Shown: one piece after another, positions 35,388 through 44,157 of the stretch | How positions within the stretch are numbered: the first letter of the stretch is position 1 | Layout of the letters: each line of letters starts with the position of its first letter | DNA from: Verrucomicrobiaceae bacterium | GTDB taxonomy: Bacteria; Verrucomicrobiota; Verrucomicrobiia; Verrucomicrobiales; Verrucomicrobiaceae | Reading direction: 5' to 3' | Length of the DNA: 64,000 bases | Assembly (NCBI GenBank): GCA_947458455.1 | Contig: CANGYJ010000006.1 | Coordinates: forward strand, 62,001-126,000 | Program-made: the position numbers and the translations under genes | The notes under the pieces: model-generated | Databases searched by the model: none | Told to the model about the DNA's origin: nothing | Seen by the model: only the letters and a program-made list of their open reading frames with translations

Positions 35388-36125
35388 ATGTCCACAGCCA
35401 CCGCTGCCGTTTCGTCCTCTGATTCCAAGAAGACTCTCCGCAACGCCGTCATCCGCTTCGCCGGAAATTCGCAGGATGGCATCCAATCCATCGGCGGCTT
35501 CCTCGCCCGGCTCGCGGGTCGCACGGCGCAGGAAGTGATGACCTACATGACCATCCCGGCCACGATCAGCGGCGGCCCTTCAATCTTCCAGGTGCATCTC
35601 GGCTCGGGCGAGGTGCTTACCGCAGGCGATGAGGCGGACGTGCTCGTCGCTTTCTACCAGCACAGCTATGACGGCCACTTCAATGCGCTGCGCCAGGGCG
35701 GCATCTGCCTCTATGACAGCGCCGAGGTGAAGGAGATCAAGCATGAGAAGGGTGTCTTCCACATCGGCATTCCCTTCACCGCAGCGACTGTGGAAGCCAT
35801 CGGCGGCTCCGCGAAGGATCGCGGCAAGAACATGTTTGTACTCGGTTTGATCGTGGCCGTGTTCAATTTGGACAAAGAGAAGCTCGTCGGCATCATCAGC
35901 CGCCAGTTCGGCAAAAAAGACGAGTCCGTGCTGCGCAATGCCATGCTGGCCTTTGATGCGGGTTATGCCTACCAGATCGGCGACATCGAAAAATTCGCGC
36001 TGGCTCCCGGCGAGGCCGATTCTGGCCACCGCATCTCCACGGATGGCAATCAGATGCTCTCGCTCGGCCTTCTCGCCGCCGGTGTGCGCTACGGTGCCGC
36101 GTATTCGATCACGCCGTGGTGCTAA
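35388..36125 (+). pseudogene. Truncated 2-oxoacid:acceptor oxidoreductase alpha subunit (korA-like)
   Basis: A 245-residue open frame matching the N-terminal gamma domain of KorA-type proteins: VIRFAGNSQDGIQSIGGFLA at about residues 20-39, then EVMTYMTIPATISGGPS and a long acceptor-binding part. The end, ISTDGNQMLSLGLLAAG followed by YSITPWC, is where the pyrimidine-binding alpha domain should begin with a conserved Ile-Thr-Pro. The alpha half (usually more than 300 residues) is missing and no beta subunit follows; tRNA-Thr starts 64 bp downstream. A 3' deletion is the likeliest explanation; a stand-alone gamma-type subunit is less likely. Confidence 0.7.
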
Positions 36126-36188
36126 AGGCGTCTCATGCGCCATGTGTGAAGCGCCAGCCGAACCCTGCAAGCGCGGGGAGCCTCGAAA

Positions 36189-36263
36189 TGGAGCCAACAG
36201 TCGGAATTGAACCGACGACCGGCGGTTTACAAAACCGCTGCTCTACCGCTGAGCTATGTTGGC
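36189..36263 (-). tRNA. tRNA-Thr (TGT anticodon)
   Basis: On the minus strand the sequence folds as a full tRNA: 7-bp acceptor stem GCCAACA/TGTTGGC, D-arm AGCTCAGCGGTAGAGC, anticodon stem GCGGT/ACCGC around loop TTTGTAA with anticodon TGT, and a T-arm with loop GTTCAATTC. A T discriminator and an encoded CCA follow. The anticodon TGT reads ACA-type threonine codons. The short variable loop is normal. Confidence 0.95.
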
Positions 36264-36358
36264 CTATCTTTTCGGGGCGCGAGCCTAGCCGCAGTCGATG
36301 ATTCGGCAAATGGATTTCCACCTTGGCGGCACTTCGTGGCGTGCTAGCAATGCGGCGC

Positions 36359-36952
36359 ATGCTTTCTCTTGTCTTCGCCACGTCCAACGCCCACAAAACT
36401 CAGGAAGTCTGTGCCATGCTGCCGGGCGTTGAGATCTCCGACCTTCGTGACCATCCCGGCCTGACGCTGCCGGAAGAGACGGGCACTACATTTGAAGCGA
36501 ATGCGATCATCAAGGCCACTGGTGGCAGCGCTCGTCTGCCGGGTATGCTGGTGCTGGCGGATGATTCGGGGCTTGAAGTGGATGCGCTGGGCGGTGCGCC
36601 GGGTGTTCGCTCGGCTCGTTATTCCGGCGAGCACGCCACCGACGCAACGAATCGCGAGAAATTGAAGCAGGAACTCGCGAAGCTGCCCGGCGGCATGGTT
36701 TTCACGGGTCGCTTCCGCTGCTGCATGGCTCTCGTGCGGGATGGCAAGACGCTGCATGTGGCTCACGGCGCGGTGGAGGGCACGCTGCGGCTCCAAGAGC
36801 AGGGTGAAGGCGGGTTTGGCTATGATGCGCTTTTCACGCCGACGGGCTTCACGGAAACATTTGGCGTTTTGCCTGCGAAAACGAAGAACAGCCTCAGTCA
36901 TCGCGCCCGGGCGCTGGCGAGTATGAAGGCCTGGATGGAGACGAATCTGTGA
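36359..36952 (+). CDS. rdgB: XTP/dITP diphosphatase (Ham1/RdgB)
   Basis: A 197-residue protein from ATG 36359 (MLSLVFATSNAHK), with ATG 36350 as an alternative. The family signature SNAHK (nucleotide binding), LPEETGTTFEANA, VLADDSGLEVDALGGAPGVRSARYSG (catalytic Asp) and the C-terminal GFGYDALF...SHRARAL are intact. The enzyme removes non-canonical purine nucleotides (ITP, dITP, XTP) from the pool. Its stop overlaps the GTG start of the next gene by 4 bp, so the two are translationally coupled. Confidence 0.93.
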   Translation: MLSLVFATSNAHKTQEVCAMLPGVEISDLRDHPGLTLPEETGTTFEANAIIKATGGSARLPGMLVLADDSGLEVDALGGAPGVRSARYSGEHATDATNREKLKQELAKLPGGMVFTGRFRCCMALVRDGKTLHVAHGAVEGTLRLQEQGEGGFGYDALFTPTGFTETFGVLPAKTKNSLSHRARALASMKAWMETNL

Positions 36953-37797
36953 AACGCCTTCTTCCTTTGATCGTCCTCCTTGGAGCCTGCGCGGCTCCGC
37001 CACCGCCGTTGACGACGTTTGCTCCGCCACCACCTCCGGCGATGCTGGTGATCGAGCCGCCGGACTTCACACCAGCGCCTGAGGCTCCGGTGGAATCGCC
37101 AGCGACGAATCGCCGGGTGCGTCCGCTGATGGGCGGGCAGGCATGGTTGCATGAATTTGAGGCGGGTGGCGCGGCCTGGCAAGTGGTGGTCTTGGATGGC
37201 CGTCACAACACGCTGCGGGTGGTGGATCAACCGGACTCGTGGGGTGGTGGTGGAGCGATTGATGACGTGCTCGACGCCTCGGGAGCGCTCGCGGGCGTGA
37301 ATGGCGGCTTCTTCTCGACGAACTTCAAACCGCTCGGCCTCATGATCGCCAACGGTCGCCGAAAAGGTGCCTGGCAGGCAAACAAGCTGCTCACAGGTTC
37401 GCTGGTGGTTTCGCAGGGCACGCCATGCTTGGTTTGGAATGCGGAAGGACGTCGCGAATCGGGTGCGTCGGATTTCCTGCAAGCGGGACCTCGGCTGGTG
37501 GATGCCAGAAGACCGATGACGAGCCTAGATCGCACGAAGAATGCCGCGCGGAGTTTCATCGCGACGAATGGTGGGCACCTGTGGGCCATCGGCGTGGTGC
37601 GCAGCACGTCGCTGGCGGAACTGGGACGGATGCTAGCGATGCGCGGATTGATGCCCGGCTTTGCGGTGAACCGAGCGTTGAACCTGGATGGAGGCCGCTC
37701 AAGTGCGATTCACGCACGACTTTCCGATGGGAACACGATCACCGAGCCGGGCTGGTCTACGGTGAGGAATTATGTGGCGGTGGTGCCGCTACGCTGA
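36949..37797 (+). CDS. Phosphodiester glycosidase family lipoprotein
   Basis: A 282-residue protein starting at GTG 36949 inside the rdgB stop. The N-terminus is a lipoprotein signal with lipobox Leu-Gly-Ala-Cys (Cys14), then a Pro-rich linker (about 17-50). The rest matches the NAGPA domain: GALAGVNGGFFSTNFKPLG (about 111-129), LQAGPRLVD, SFIATNGG and NRALNLDGGRSS (about 243-254). Members cleave sugar phosphodiester linkages in other systems. The natural substrate is unknown; an envelope polymer is plausible from the location. It converges on the histidine kinase gene and overlaps its 3' end by 9 bp. Confidence 0.85.
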   Translation: MKRLLPLIVLLGACAAPPPPLTTFAPPPPPAMLVIEPPDFTPAPEAPVESPATNRRVRPLMGGQAWLHEFEAGGAAWQVVVLDGRHNTLRVVDQPDSWGGGGAIDDVLDASGALAGVNGGFFSTNFKPLGLMIANGRRKGAWQANKLLTGSLVVSQGTPCLVWNAEGRRESGASDFLQAGPRLVDARRPMTSLDRTKNAARSFIATNGGHLWAIGVVRSTSLAELGRMLAMRGLMPGFAVNRALNLDGGRSSAIHARLSDGNTITEPGWSTVRNYVAVVPLR

Positions 37798-39471
37798 GCG
37801 ACGCATGGCGGTGGCCACGCGATGCACCGTTTGGGTGAGCTCGCCGGCCTCGTAGGGCTTTGGCAACACGCCGACGAAGCCTCGCTCGAGGAAAACCATC
37901 TGCACCTCCTGCGTGACGCTGCCACTGGTGCAGACGATGCGGGCATCGCGGTCGAGTGCAAGGATCTCGGTGGCGGTCTCGGTGCCGTTCATGCCGCCAC
38001 GGAGCGTGAGATCCATGAGTACGACATCAGGCGGTGTGCCGGTGCGATAGAGGCTTTGGTAGATTTTGATCGCGTCTTGGCCGTTGTCGCACTCCACACA
38101 GTCGTAGCCACAGCGTTTGAGGATCATCTGCGCCACGCGACGGAGGTCATCCTCGTCATCGACGATGAGTACGGTGCCTTTGCCATGCTTGAGAGGCACG
38201 GGGGCGTTGTCGGCGGGAGGGGCAGGCTTGGCCGCCGCCGAATCATGCGCCGCAGGGAGGATGACGCGGAACTCGGTGCCGATATTGGGCGTGGAGGAGA
38301 CGCGGATGTCGCCGCCCATCTCGTCAATGAAGCGTTTGCAGGTGGTGAGACCGATGCCATTGCCATCGGCTTTGGTGGTGAAGGATTCGCGGAAGAGCTT
38401 TTTGAGATTCTCCCGCTCGATGCCGCACCCTCGATCACGCACGGTGATCTCGACGTGGAGTCCAGCATGGAGTCTTCCATCACCACTGCTGGGGATGGTG
38501 ATGTTTTTGGCCTCGACATCCATGTAGCCACCGCAAGGCATGGCCTGGATGCCGTTGAAGACGAGGTTTTGCAGCACTTGACTCAGCTTCACCGGATCGG
38601 CGATGGCAAAGCGGAGGTCATCCGCAGCAAGCACCCGCACCTGCACATTCGATCCGGCTCCCGCGAATTCGACGGAATCACGCATGACCGTGGCCACATC
38701 GGTCGGCTCTTTTGGCTTCGGCTTGGCCTTCGAGGCGTTGACGACCTGCGAGGTGAACTGCTTGGCACGCTTCAACCCGGCAAAGATGAGCTGCAGTTCC
38801 TGAGCGACGGGCGAATGCTCCTCCAACTGGGGGAGAAGAGCGGAAAGCCGCGTGATCGCGGGGCCGATGAGGTTGTTCACGTCGTGCGTGATGCCTTGAG
38901 CCAGAGCGGCGAGGTTTTCTTTTCGAAGCTGGTCAGATTGTGCATCAAGGTCATCTGCGGCCGGGGCCTTGGGGGCCGAAGCTAACTCCGTGAGCGGTTT
39001 CACGAGCACGATGAATTTGAGGAGCTTGCCCATGTCCGTGAACACAGGCCGCACCCGCCAGTGACAGGGCGTGGATCCAGAGCCACCGAGCCATTGCAGA
39101 GTGGCTTCGCAATCCGCCGCTCCAGCATTGGCGATGGCTTTACCTAGGCAGGCCATGATTTTCGCCGCATCGGACTCATTAGCGGCCATTTCGGCCAGGC
39201 CCATGCCGCGAAGGCCGGTTTCAGGCTTTGCCCGGGACATCATGACGGCCTGCGAATTCCCGTAGATAATGGGAGGACCGATTTTCGGATCAGCAACACC
39301 GGTCTCGACGATCATGACCCCTTCTGCCACCTGATCGAGGGAAGTCCGCAGGTAAAAATTGGCCTCCTTAATCTGCTCCAGCGCTTGTTCGAGCGAGGCG
39401 AGAGCCGCATCGGGAGCGGCAGAAGAGAGGGGATTAGTGATCATGGTGTTTTCCGCGAAAGTTGGATCCAT
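37789..39471 (-). CDS. Hybrid sensor histidine kinase with C-terminal receiver
   Basis: A 560-residue soluble hybrid kinase. Residues about 40-165 look like a PAS-type sensor. The dimerisation helix has the phospho-accepting H196 in GITHDVNNLIG. The ATPase domain has the N-box QNLVFNGIQAM (about 301), the G1-type DRGCGI (about 346) and GNGIGLTTCKRF (about 370). A receiver domain (about 431-560) has acidic D438/D439, phospho-acceptor D487 in LMDLTL and the conserved K538. No membrane segment is visible, so it senses cytoplasmic cues. No separate response regulator or output gene is adjacent. Confidence 0.9.
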   Translation of the reverse strand: MDPTFAENTMITNPLSSAAPDAALASLEQALEQIKEANFYLRTSLDQVAEGVMIVETGVADPKIGPPIIYGNSQAVMMSRAKPETGLRGMGLAEMAANESDAAKIMACLGKAIANAGAADCEATLQWLGGSGSTPCHWRVRPVFTDMGKLLKFIVLVKPLTELASAPKAPAADDLDAQSDQLRKENLAALAQGITHDVNNLIGPAITRLSALLPQLEEHSPVAQELQLIFAGLKRAKQFTSQVVNASKAKPKPKEPTDVATVMRDSVEFAGAGSNVQVRVLAADDLRFAIADPVKLSQVLQNLVFNGIQAMPCGGYMDVEAKNITIPSSGDGRLHAGLHVEITVRDRGCGIERENLKKLFRESFTTKADGNGIGLTTCKRFIDEMGGDIRVSSTPNIGTEFRVILPAAHDSAAAKPAPPADNAPVPLKHGKGTVLIVDDEDDLRRVAQMILKRCGYDCVECDNGQDAIKIYQSLYRTGTPPDVVLMDLTLRGGMNGTETATEILALDRDARIVCTSGSVTQEVQMVFLERGFVGVLPKPYEAGELTQTVHRVATAMRRSA

Positions 39472-39765
39472 TTAGCGAGTCCAGATAGTTAAGTAAATCT
39501 AATTTTTCGGACAAACCTACCTTTTGAATGTCAAAAATGAGAATGTGTAGTTCGGAGGCTAGGGGAGAGGTTAAGCCAACGAAACGATGTGAGCGGCTTT
39601 GATGACATGAATGACCACCATGACGTGACTGACCTGAATGACAGGTGGAACACATCGATGCCTGCCGCCTCTCTCTCCATGCTGCCTGCCCCATGCTCCA
39701 CGCTTTTCACCTATGTCAAAATTCACCTTGCCACATTGGACTTCTCATCTAGCATCCGCGCCCCT

Positions 39766-39981
39766 ATGTCCAAAAATGCCGGTATCGCCAAGACGAGGAA
39801 AGCTTATTCCAAGCGGTTCAAAATAACTGCCACGGGTAAGGTGCTGCGCCGTAAACAAGGCAAGCGCCATATCCTGCAGAACAAGAGCCGTAAACGGAAA
39901 CGCAACCTCGGTAAAGTCGCCCTCGTGGCGGAAGTAGATGTCAAAGCCATCAAGGCGAACATGCCGTTCTCCCATCGCTAA
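39766..39981 (+). CDS. rpmI: 50S ribosomal protein L35
   Basis: A 71-residue basic protein from ATG 39766 (MSKNAGIAKTRKAYSKRF). The family pattern is clear: TRKAYSKRFKITATGKVLRR, then the His in GKRHILQNKS and the KRKRNL segment. The open frame extends further up, but the added part is unlike L35. It leads the rpmI-rplT-pheS-pheT run; infC, often upstream of rpmI in bacteria, is absent. The 294-bp upstream gap should hold the promoter. I see no clear L20-type leader fold there. Confidence 0.93.
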   Translation: MSKNAGIAKTRKAYSKRFKITATGKVLRRKQGKRHILQNKSRKRKRNLGKVALVAEVDVKAIKANMPFSHR

Positions 39982-40100
39982 GACGACTACGGTTTCTCAA
40001 TTGAAACCACGATGAATCTGCCTGATCCCCTCCGGGATCTTCGAACAGGTGAGGCAGACCATCGCTACTCTAACAACAGCCTGATCATCGACAAAGACAC

Positions 40101-40484
40101 ATGCCAAGAGCCACCAATGCCCCCGCCAGCCGGAAGCGCCGCAAGCGCGTGCTGGCAAAAGCCAAAGGATTCCGCGGATTTCGCAGCACGCACTTCCGCT
40201 ACGCCAAGGACGCCGTCCGCAAGGCCGAAACCTACGCCACCCGCGACCGCAAGGCCAAGAAGCGCAGCTTCCGCAACCTCTGGGTCCAGCGCATCAACGC
40301 AGCCACACGCCCCCTCGGCCTGAGCTACTCCCGATTTATGGAGGGTCTCAAAGCCGCTGGTATCATCCTCGATCGCAAAGTCCTCTCCGACCTCGCCATC
40401 AAGGACGCCGCTGCCATCGAAGCCCTCGTCCAGCAGGCCAAAGCCGCGCTCGAACAGAAGGCCGCCGCTGCCCCGAAAGCGTAA
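40101..40484 (+). CDS. rplT: 50S ribosomal protein L20
   Basis: A 127-residue protein with the L20 start [26 protein letters not shown] shortened by a few residues, [20 protein letters not shown], the [17 protein letters not shown] block and a longer Ala/Lys-rich tail than usual ([13 protein letters not shown]). L20 binds 23S rRNA early in assembly and often represses its own operon. It lies 119 bp after rpmI and before a terminator-like hairpin. Confidence 0.95.
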   Translation: MPRATNAPASRKRRKRVLAKAKGFRGFRSTHFRYAKDAVRKAETYATRDRKAKKRSFRNLWVQRINAATRPLGLSYSRFMEGLKAAGIILDRKVLSDLAIKDAAAIEALVQQAKAALEQKAAAAPKA

Positions 40485-40513
40485 CGCCGCAGATACTTCA
40501 ACCATTTGCACCG

Positions 40514-40550
40514 CAGCCGGGACGCTCTACGTCCCGGCTGTTTTCTTTTT
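40514..40550 (+). terminator. Rho-independent terminator or attenuator between rplT and pheS
   Basis: A perfect 10-bp stem (CAGCCGGGAC at 40514-40523 with GTCCCGGCTG at 40531-40540), a 7-base loop and a T-rich tract (40541-40550, one C) form a strong terminator. It sits 21 bp before the pheS ATG, so it would either end the ribosomal transcript or act as an attenuator for pheST. No Phe-rich leader peptide was recognised upstream. Confidence 0.85.
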
Positions 40551-40570
40551 CCCTTCTTTCTCCCTCCTCC

Positions 40571-41596
40571 ATGCTCACCCAACTTGATTCTCTCAAAACC
40601 GAAGCTCTTGCCGCGCTCGCCGCCGCGCAGGATGAAACCACGCTCGAAGCCGTGCGGGTCAATTTCCTCGGCAAAAAAGGCAGCGTCACCGCTTTGAGCC
40701 AAAACATGCGGGACGTGCCCGTCGATCAAAAGAAGGAAGTCGGCGCCAAACTCAACGACGTGCGCACTGCCATCACCGACAGCATCGAATCGAAGAAGCT
40801 CGCGTTGCAGGCCGCACTGGACGCCAAAGCCGTCGAAGGCATCGACATCACGCTTCCAGGCCGTCCGGGCACGGGAAACGGCGCTTTGCACCCACTCACG
40901 CAGATCCGTGATGTCGCCATCCGCACGCTGCGCCGTCTCGGCTTTATCTTGGCCGAGGGACCGGAGATCGAGACCGAGTTTCACTGCTTCGACGCTCTCA
41001 ACACGCCCGCCGATCATCCCGCCCGCAACGAGAAGGACACCTTCTACCTCCCCGATGGTCGCCTGCTGCGCACGCACACCTCCAGCGTGCAAATCCGCAC
41101 GATGGAAGCTGCGAAGTCGCTCCCCATCCGCATCATCGCCCCCGGTGCAGCGTATCGCCGTGATGAGATCGACGCCACGCACCTCAGCGTCTTCAACCAA
41201 CTCGAAGGTCTCTACGTCTCCAACGACGTGAGCCTCGCCGATCTCAAAGGCACGCTCGAAGCCTTCTTCCGCGAGATTTTCGGCCCCGGCACCGCCGTGC
41301 GCTTCCGCCCGCACTTCTTCCCGTTCACCGAGCCCAGCTTTGAGATCGACGTGAAGCTCGAAGCCAAAGGCAAAGACGCCCGCTGGATCGAAATCGCCGG
41401 CTGCGGCATGGTCGATCCCGCCGTCTTTGAAGCCATCAACAAAGCGCGTGGCGATACGCTCTTCGACCCTGAGACCACCACCGGCTTCGCCTTCGGCCTC
41501 GGCCTCGACCGCCTCGCCATGATCCTCCACAGCATCACCGACATCCGTCACCTCATCGAAAACGACGTCCGCTTCCTCCAACAGTTCGCCGCTTAA
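40571..41596 (+). CDS. pheS: Phenylalanine-tRNA ligase alpha subunit
   Basis: A 341-residue protein. The N-terminal coiled-coil arm (about residues 1-90) precedes the class II core. Motif 1 lies around HPLTQIRDVAIRTLRRLGF. LLRTHTSSVQIR (about 176) and YRRDEIDATHLSVFNQLEG (motif 2, about 197-215) are intact, and motif 3 is FAFGLGLDRLAM (about 312-323). The alpha subunit holds the aminoacylation site and forms an alpha2-beta2 enzyme with PheT. Length is normal. Confidence 0.95.
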   Translation: MLTQLDSLKTEALAALAAAQDETTLEAVRVNFLGKKGSVTALSQNMRDVPVDQKKEVGAKLNDVRTAITDSIESKKLALQAALDAKAVEGIDITLPGRPGTGNGALHPLTQIRDVAIRTLRRLGFILAEGPEIETEFHCFDALNTPADHPARNEKDTFYLPDGRLLRTHTSSVQIRTMEAAKSLPIRIIAPGAAYRRDEIDATHLSVFNQLEGLYVSNDVSLADLKGTLEAFFREIFGPGTAVRFRPHFFPFTEPSFEIDVKLEAKGKDARWIEIAGCGMVDPAVFEAINKARGDTLFDPETTTGFAFGLGLDRLAMILHSITDIRHLIENDVRFLQQFAA

Positions 41597-41621
41597 CACA
41601 CGTCATGGACACTCGATTTAA

Positions 41622-41697
41622 CCGCAGAGAAGCAAAGAGGCAGAGGTCGCAGAGACTTTAAAAACTCTGCCCTCTCTGCTCCTCCGCCCCTCTGCGG
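41622..41697. repeat. Imperfect nested hairpin between pheS and pheT
   Basis: The 135-bp gap contains outer arms CCGCAGAG (41622-41629) and CTCTGCGG (41690-41697) and inner arms GGCAGAG (41639-41645) and CTCTGCC (41665-41671). The text CCGCAGAGAAGCAAAGAGGCAG is a type of intergenic repeat I would expect elsewhere in this genome. It has no T tract, so pheT is probably still co-transcribed with pheS. Confidence 0.5.
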
Positions 41698-41731
41698 CAA
41701 ATCCGAACGTCTCACCGCCCCCTTTCCAGCT

Positions 41732-44110
41732 ATGCAAGTCTCCCTCTCCTGGCTCAGCACTCATCTCGATCTCAGCAGCTACACCGTTCCGCAGCTCTCC
41801 GATCTCCTCACCTTCGCCGGTGTCGAGGTCGAGGGCATCGAAGAACGCGGCGTGACCACCGACAAGGTCGTCGTGGCTCAAATAGACTCCTTTGTGCAAC
41901 ATCCGAATGCCGATAAACTCAGCGTCTGCCAGGTCAACGATGGCAGCGGCACCGCCCGCCAGATCGTCTGCGGCGCGAAGAACTTCAAAGCGGGCGACAA
42001 AGTCCCACTCGCACTCCCTGGAGCCGTTTTGCCCGGAGGATTCACCATCAAAGAAGGCAAACTGCGTGACGTAGCGAGTCTGGGCATGATGTGCAGCGGC
42101 AAAGAACTCGGCCTTGGCGACGATCACAGCGGCCTGCTCATCATGGCCGCCGATTCGCCCATCGGCACGCCGTTCAACCAACTGAATCCCGCCGACGTGC
42201 TCTTCGACCTCGAAATCACGCCGAATCGCCCCGACCTCCTTAGCCACCTCGGCCTCGCCCGCGAGCTCAGCGCCCTCACCGGCATCCCCCTCAAAGGCCA
42301 GCGCGATTACACCGCCACCAAGACCAAAACCGACTCCTCCGACATCAAGCTCGAAGCCAAAGACGCCTGCCCGCTTTACACCGCCCGCCTCATCAAAGGC
42401 GTCAAAGTCGGCCCCAGCCCAGAATGGCTGCGTCGTCGCCTCGAAAGCATCGGTCTGCGTCCCATCAACAGCATCGTGGACATCACGAACTACGTCATGA
42501 TGGAGATGGGCCAGTCGCTGCATTGCTTCGACCTCGACAAGCTCAACGGCTCCATCGTCGTGCGCCAAGCCACCGATGGCGAAAAATTCCTCGCTCTCGA
42601 TTCGCAAACCTACACGCTGCAAACCGACGACCTCGTCATCGCCGATCAAAAGCGTGCCGTCGCCATCGCCGGCGTCATGGGCGGTGAAGAAACCGGCGTC
42701 ACCGAGGTCACCACGAACGTGCTCCTCGAAGCCGCTTGGTTCACCCCTTCGAACATCCGCCGCACCTCCCGCCGACTCGGTCTTAGCAGCGACAGCAGCT
42801 ACCGTTTCGAGCGCGGCATCGACCCCCAGCAAGTCCAAGGAGCCTCCGAACTCGCCACGAGACTCATCCTCGAAATCGCCGGAGGCACCGCCGACGACGT
42901 TTTGCTCGTCGCAGGCGAAACACCCGTTTTGACCTCCGAAATCACGCTCGACGACGACCGCGCTCGCAAGCTCCTCGGCACGGCGGATCTCTCCAGCGAC
43001 GAAATCCGCTCCATTTTGACCAAACTCGGCCTCACGCTCGAAAACGGCCGTTGGACCGTCCCCAGCTACCGCGCCGACCTCCAGCGCCCCGTCGATCTCA
43101 TCGAAGAAATCGCCCGCGTCATCGGTCTCGACCGCGTTCCATCCAAAATGACCGCTGTCGCCGTCCCCAGCGACGCCACGGACCGCGCTTACGACTTCGC
43201 CATGACCATCCGTCAGGCTTTGGTGAATCGCGGCTGCTTTGAAGCGCAAACCCTGCGCCTCGTCGCCGAAGCTCAACTCGCCGACACCCTCGGCGGCGGC
43301 ACCGGCGTCGCCGTGAAAAATCCGCTCAGCGAAGACCACACCACGCTGCGCCCCAGCATCATCCCAGGCCTCATCGCCACCGCCGCACTGAACATCCGCC
43401 AAGGTGCCGACCGCTTGCGCTTCTTCGAGCTCGGCCGCGTCTTCCTGAAGCTCCCGAATGGTGGCAGCCGCGAAGAAGAACGCCTCGCCATCCTCATCAG
43501 CGGCCCCGTCAGCCCATCGAGCTGGCACGCCCGCACCCCGCAGCCTGCCGACATCAATGAATTGATGGGCATTATCCAAAATCTGCCCGGCCTCAGCCGC
43601 GTCAGCATCGAGCCAAAGGCCGTCAAAGAATCCCCCGCGAACTTCCTGCTCACCAGCGAACTCCGCGCCGGCAATCGCAACCTCGGCTGGATCGCCCAAC
43701 TGCATCCGTCCCGCGCCCGCGACATCAGCGCCCGTCATCCCGTCTATGTAGCCGAGCTGCTCCTCAGCGCCCTACGCCAAGGCAGCACCGGCCCCGCGAA
43801 ATTCGAAGAACTCCCCCGCTTCCCCGGCATGACCCGCGACGTCGCCATGGAAGTCCCCGCCGATCTTCCGCACGCCAAAGTCGCCGCTTTCTTCGCCACG
43901 CAGAAAGAGCCCCTCTTCATTGCCAGCGAAGTCTTCGACGTCTTCACCGACCCCACCGGCCAAAAGATCCCCAGCGACCGCAAATCCATCGCCTGGACCC
44001 TCACCTACCGCAGCCCCGAAAAGACCCTCGAAACCGCCGAAGTCGATGCCGCCCACCAGCGCATCCTCGCCGCGCTGGAGAAGGCTCTGCCGGCCACGGT
44101 GCGGCGGTAG
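41732..44110 (+). CDS. pheT: Phenylalanine-tRNA ligase beta subunit
   Basis: A 792-residue protein with the full PheT layout: an EMAP-like tRNA-binding domain (about 40-150), the B3/4 editing domain (about 205-390, with ITNYVMMEMGQSLHCFDLDK), B5 (about 405-475), a class II-like core (about 480-690) and a C-terminal FDX-ACB anticodon-binding domain (about 695-792). It partners PheS and edits mischarged Tyr. The last 201 bp, encoding 66 residues of FDX-ACB and the stop, recur at 49667-49867, so this 3' end may have been supplied by an inserted element. The complete gene appears functional. Confidence 0.95.
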   Translation: MQVSLSWLSTHLDLSSYTVPQLSDLLTFAGVEVEGIEERGVTTDKVVVAQIDSFVQHPNADKLSVCQVNDGSGTARQIVCGAKNFKAGDKVPLALPGAVLPGGFTIKEGKLRDVASLGMMCSGKELGLGDDHSGLLIMAADSPIGTPFNQLNPADVLFDLEITPNRPDLLSHLGLARELSALTGIPLKGQRDYTATKTKTDSSDIKLEAKDACPLYTARLIKGVKVGPSPEWLRRRLESIGLRPINSIVDITNYVMMEMGQSLHCFDLDKLNGSIVVRQATDGEKFLALDSQTYTLQTDDLVIADQKRAVAIAGVMGGEETGVTEVTTNVLLEAAWFTPSNIRRTSRRLGLSSDSSYRFERGIDPQQVQGASELATRLILEIAGGTADDVLLVAGETPVLTSEITLDDDRARKLLGTADLSSDEIRSILTKLGLTLENGRWTVPSYRADLQRPVDLIEEIARVIGLDRVPSKMTAVAVPSDATDRAYDFAMTIRQALVNRGCFEAQTLRLVAEAQLADTLGGGTGVAVKNPLSEDHTTLRPSIIPGLIATAALNIRQGADRLRFFELGRVFLKLPNGGSREEERLAILISGPVSPSSWHARTPQPADINELMGIIQNLPGLSRVSIEPKAVKESPANFLLTSELRAGNRNLGWIAQLHPSRARDISARHPVYVAELLLSALRQGSTGPAKFEELPRFPGMTRDVAMEVPADLPHAKVAAFFATQKEPLFIASEVFDVFTDPTGQKIPSDRKSIAWTLTYRSPEKTLETAEVDAAHQRILAALEKALPATVRR
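43910..44110 (+). repeat. pheT 3'-end direct repeat, copy 1 (possible attachment-site segment)
   Basis: 201 bp at the end of pheT aligned without gaps to 49667-49867 in the same orientation. By eye there are 10 differences (191/201 identical), 8 of them synonymous, including the stop codon TAG against TAA. The two copies bracket 5556 bp of accessory genes. This is the pattern left when an element integrates in a gene's 3' end and carries a replacement end. Confidence 0.85.
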
Positions 44111-44157
44111 TGAGCAGCCGACTTGACGCCATCGGGCTCCTCCTGCAGCATCGCAAG

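Noticed and set aside
36116-36301. 61-codon frame running through the tRNA-Thr region
   Set aside because: It crosses the tRNA on the opposite strand and the end of the korA-like remnant; it has no motif and no conserved start.
41618-43738. 706-codon open frame on the minus strand opposite pheT
   Set aside because: Low-complexity Ala/Gly/Glu translation produced by third-position GC bias; pheT on the plus strand is a textbook gene.
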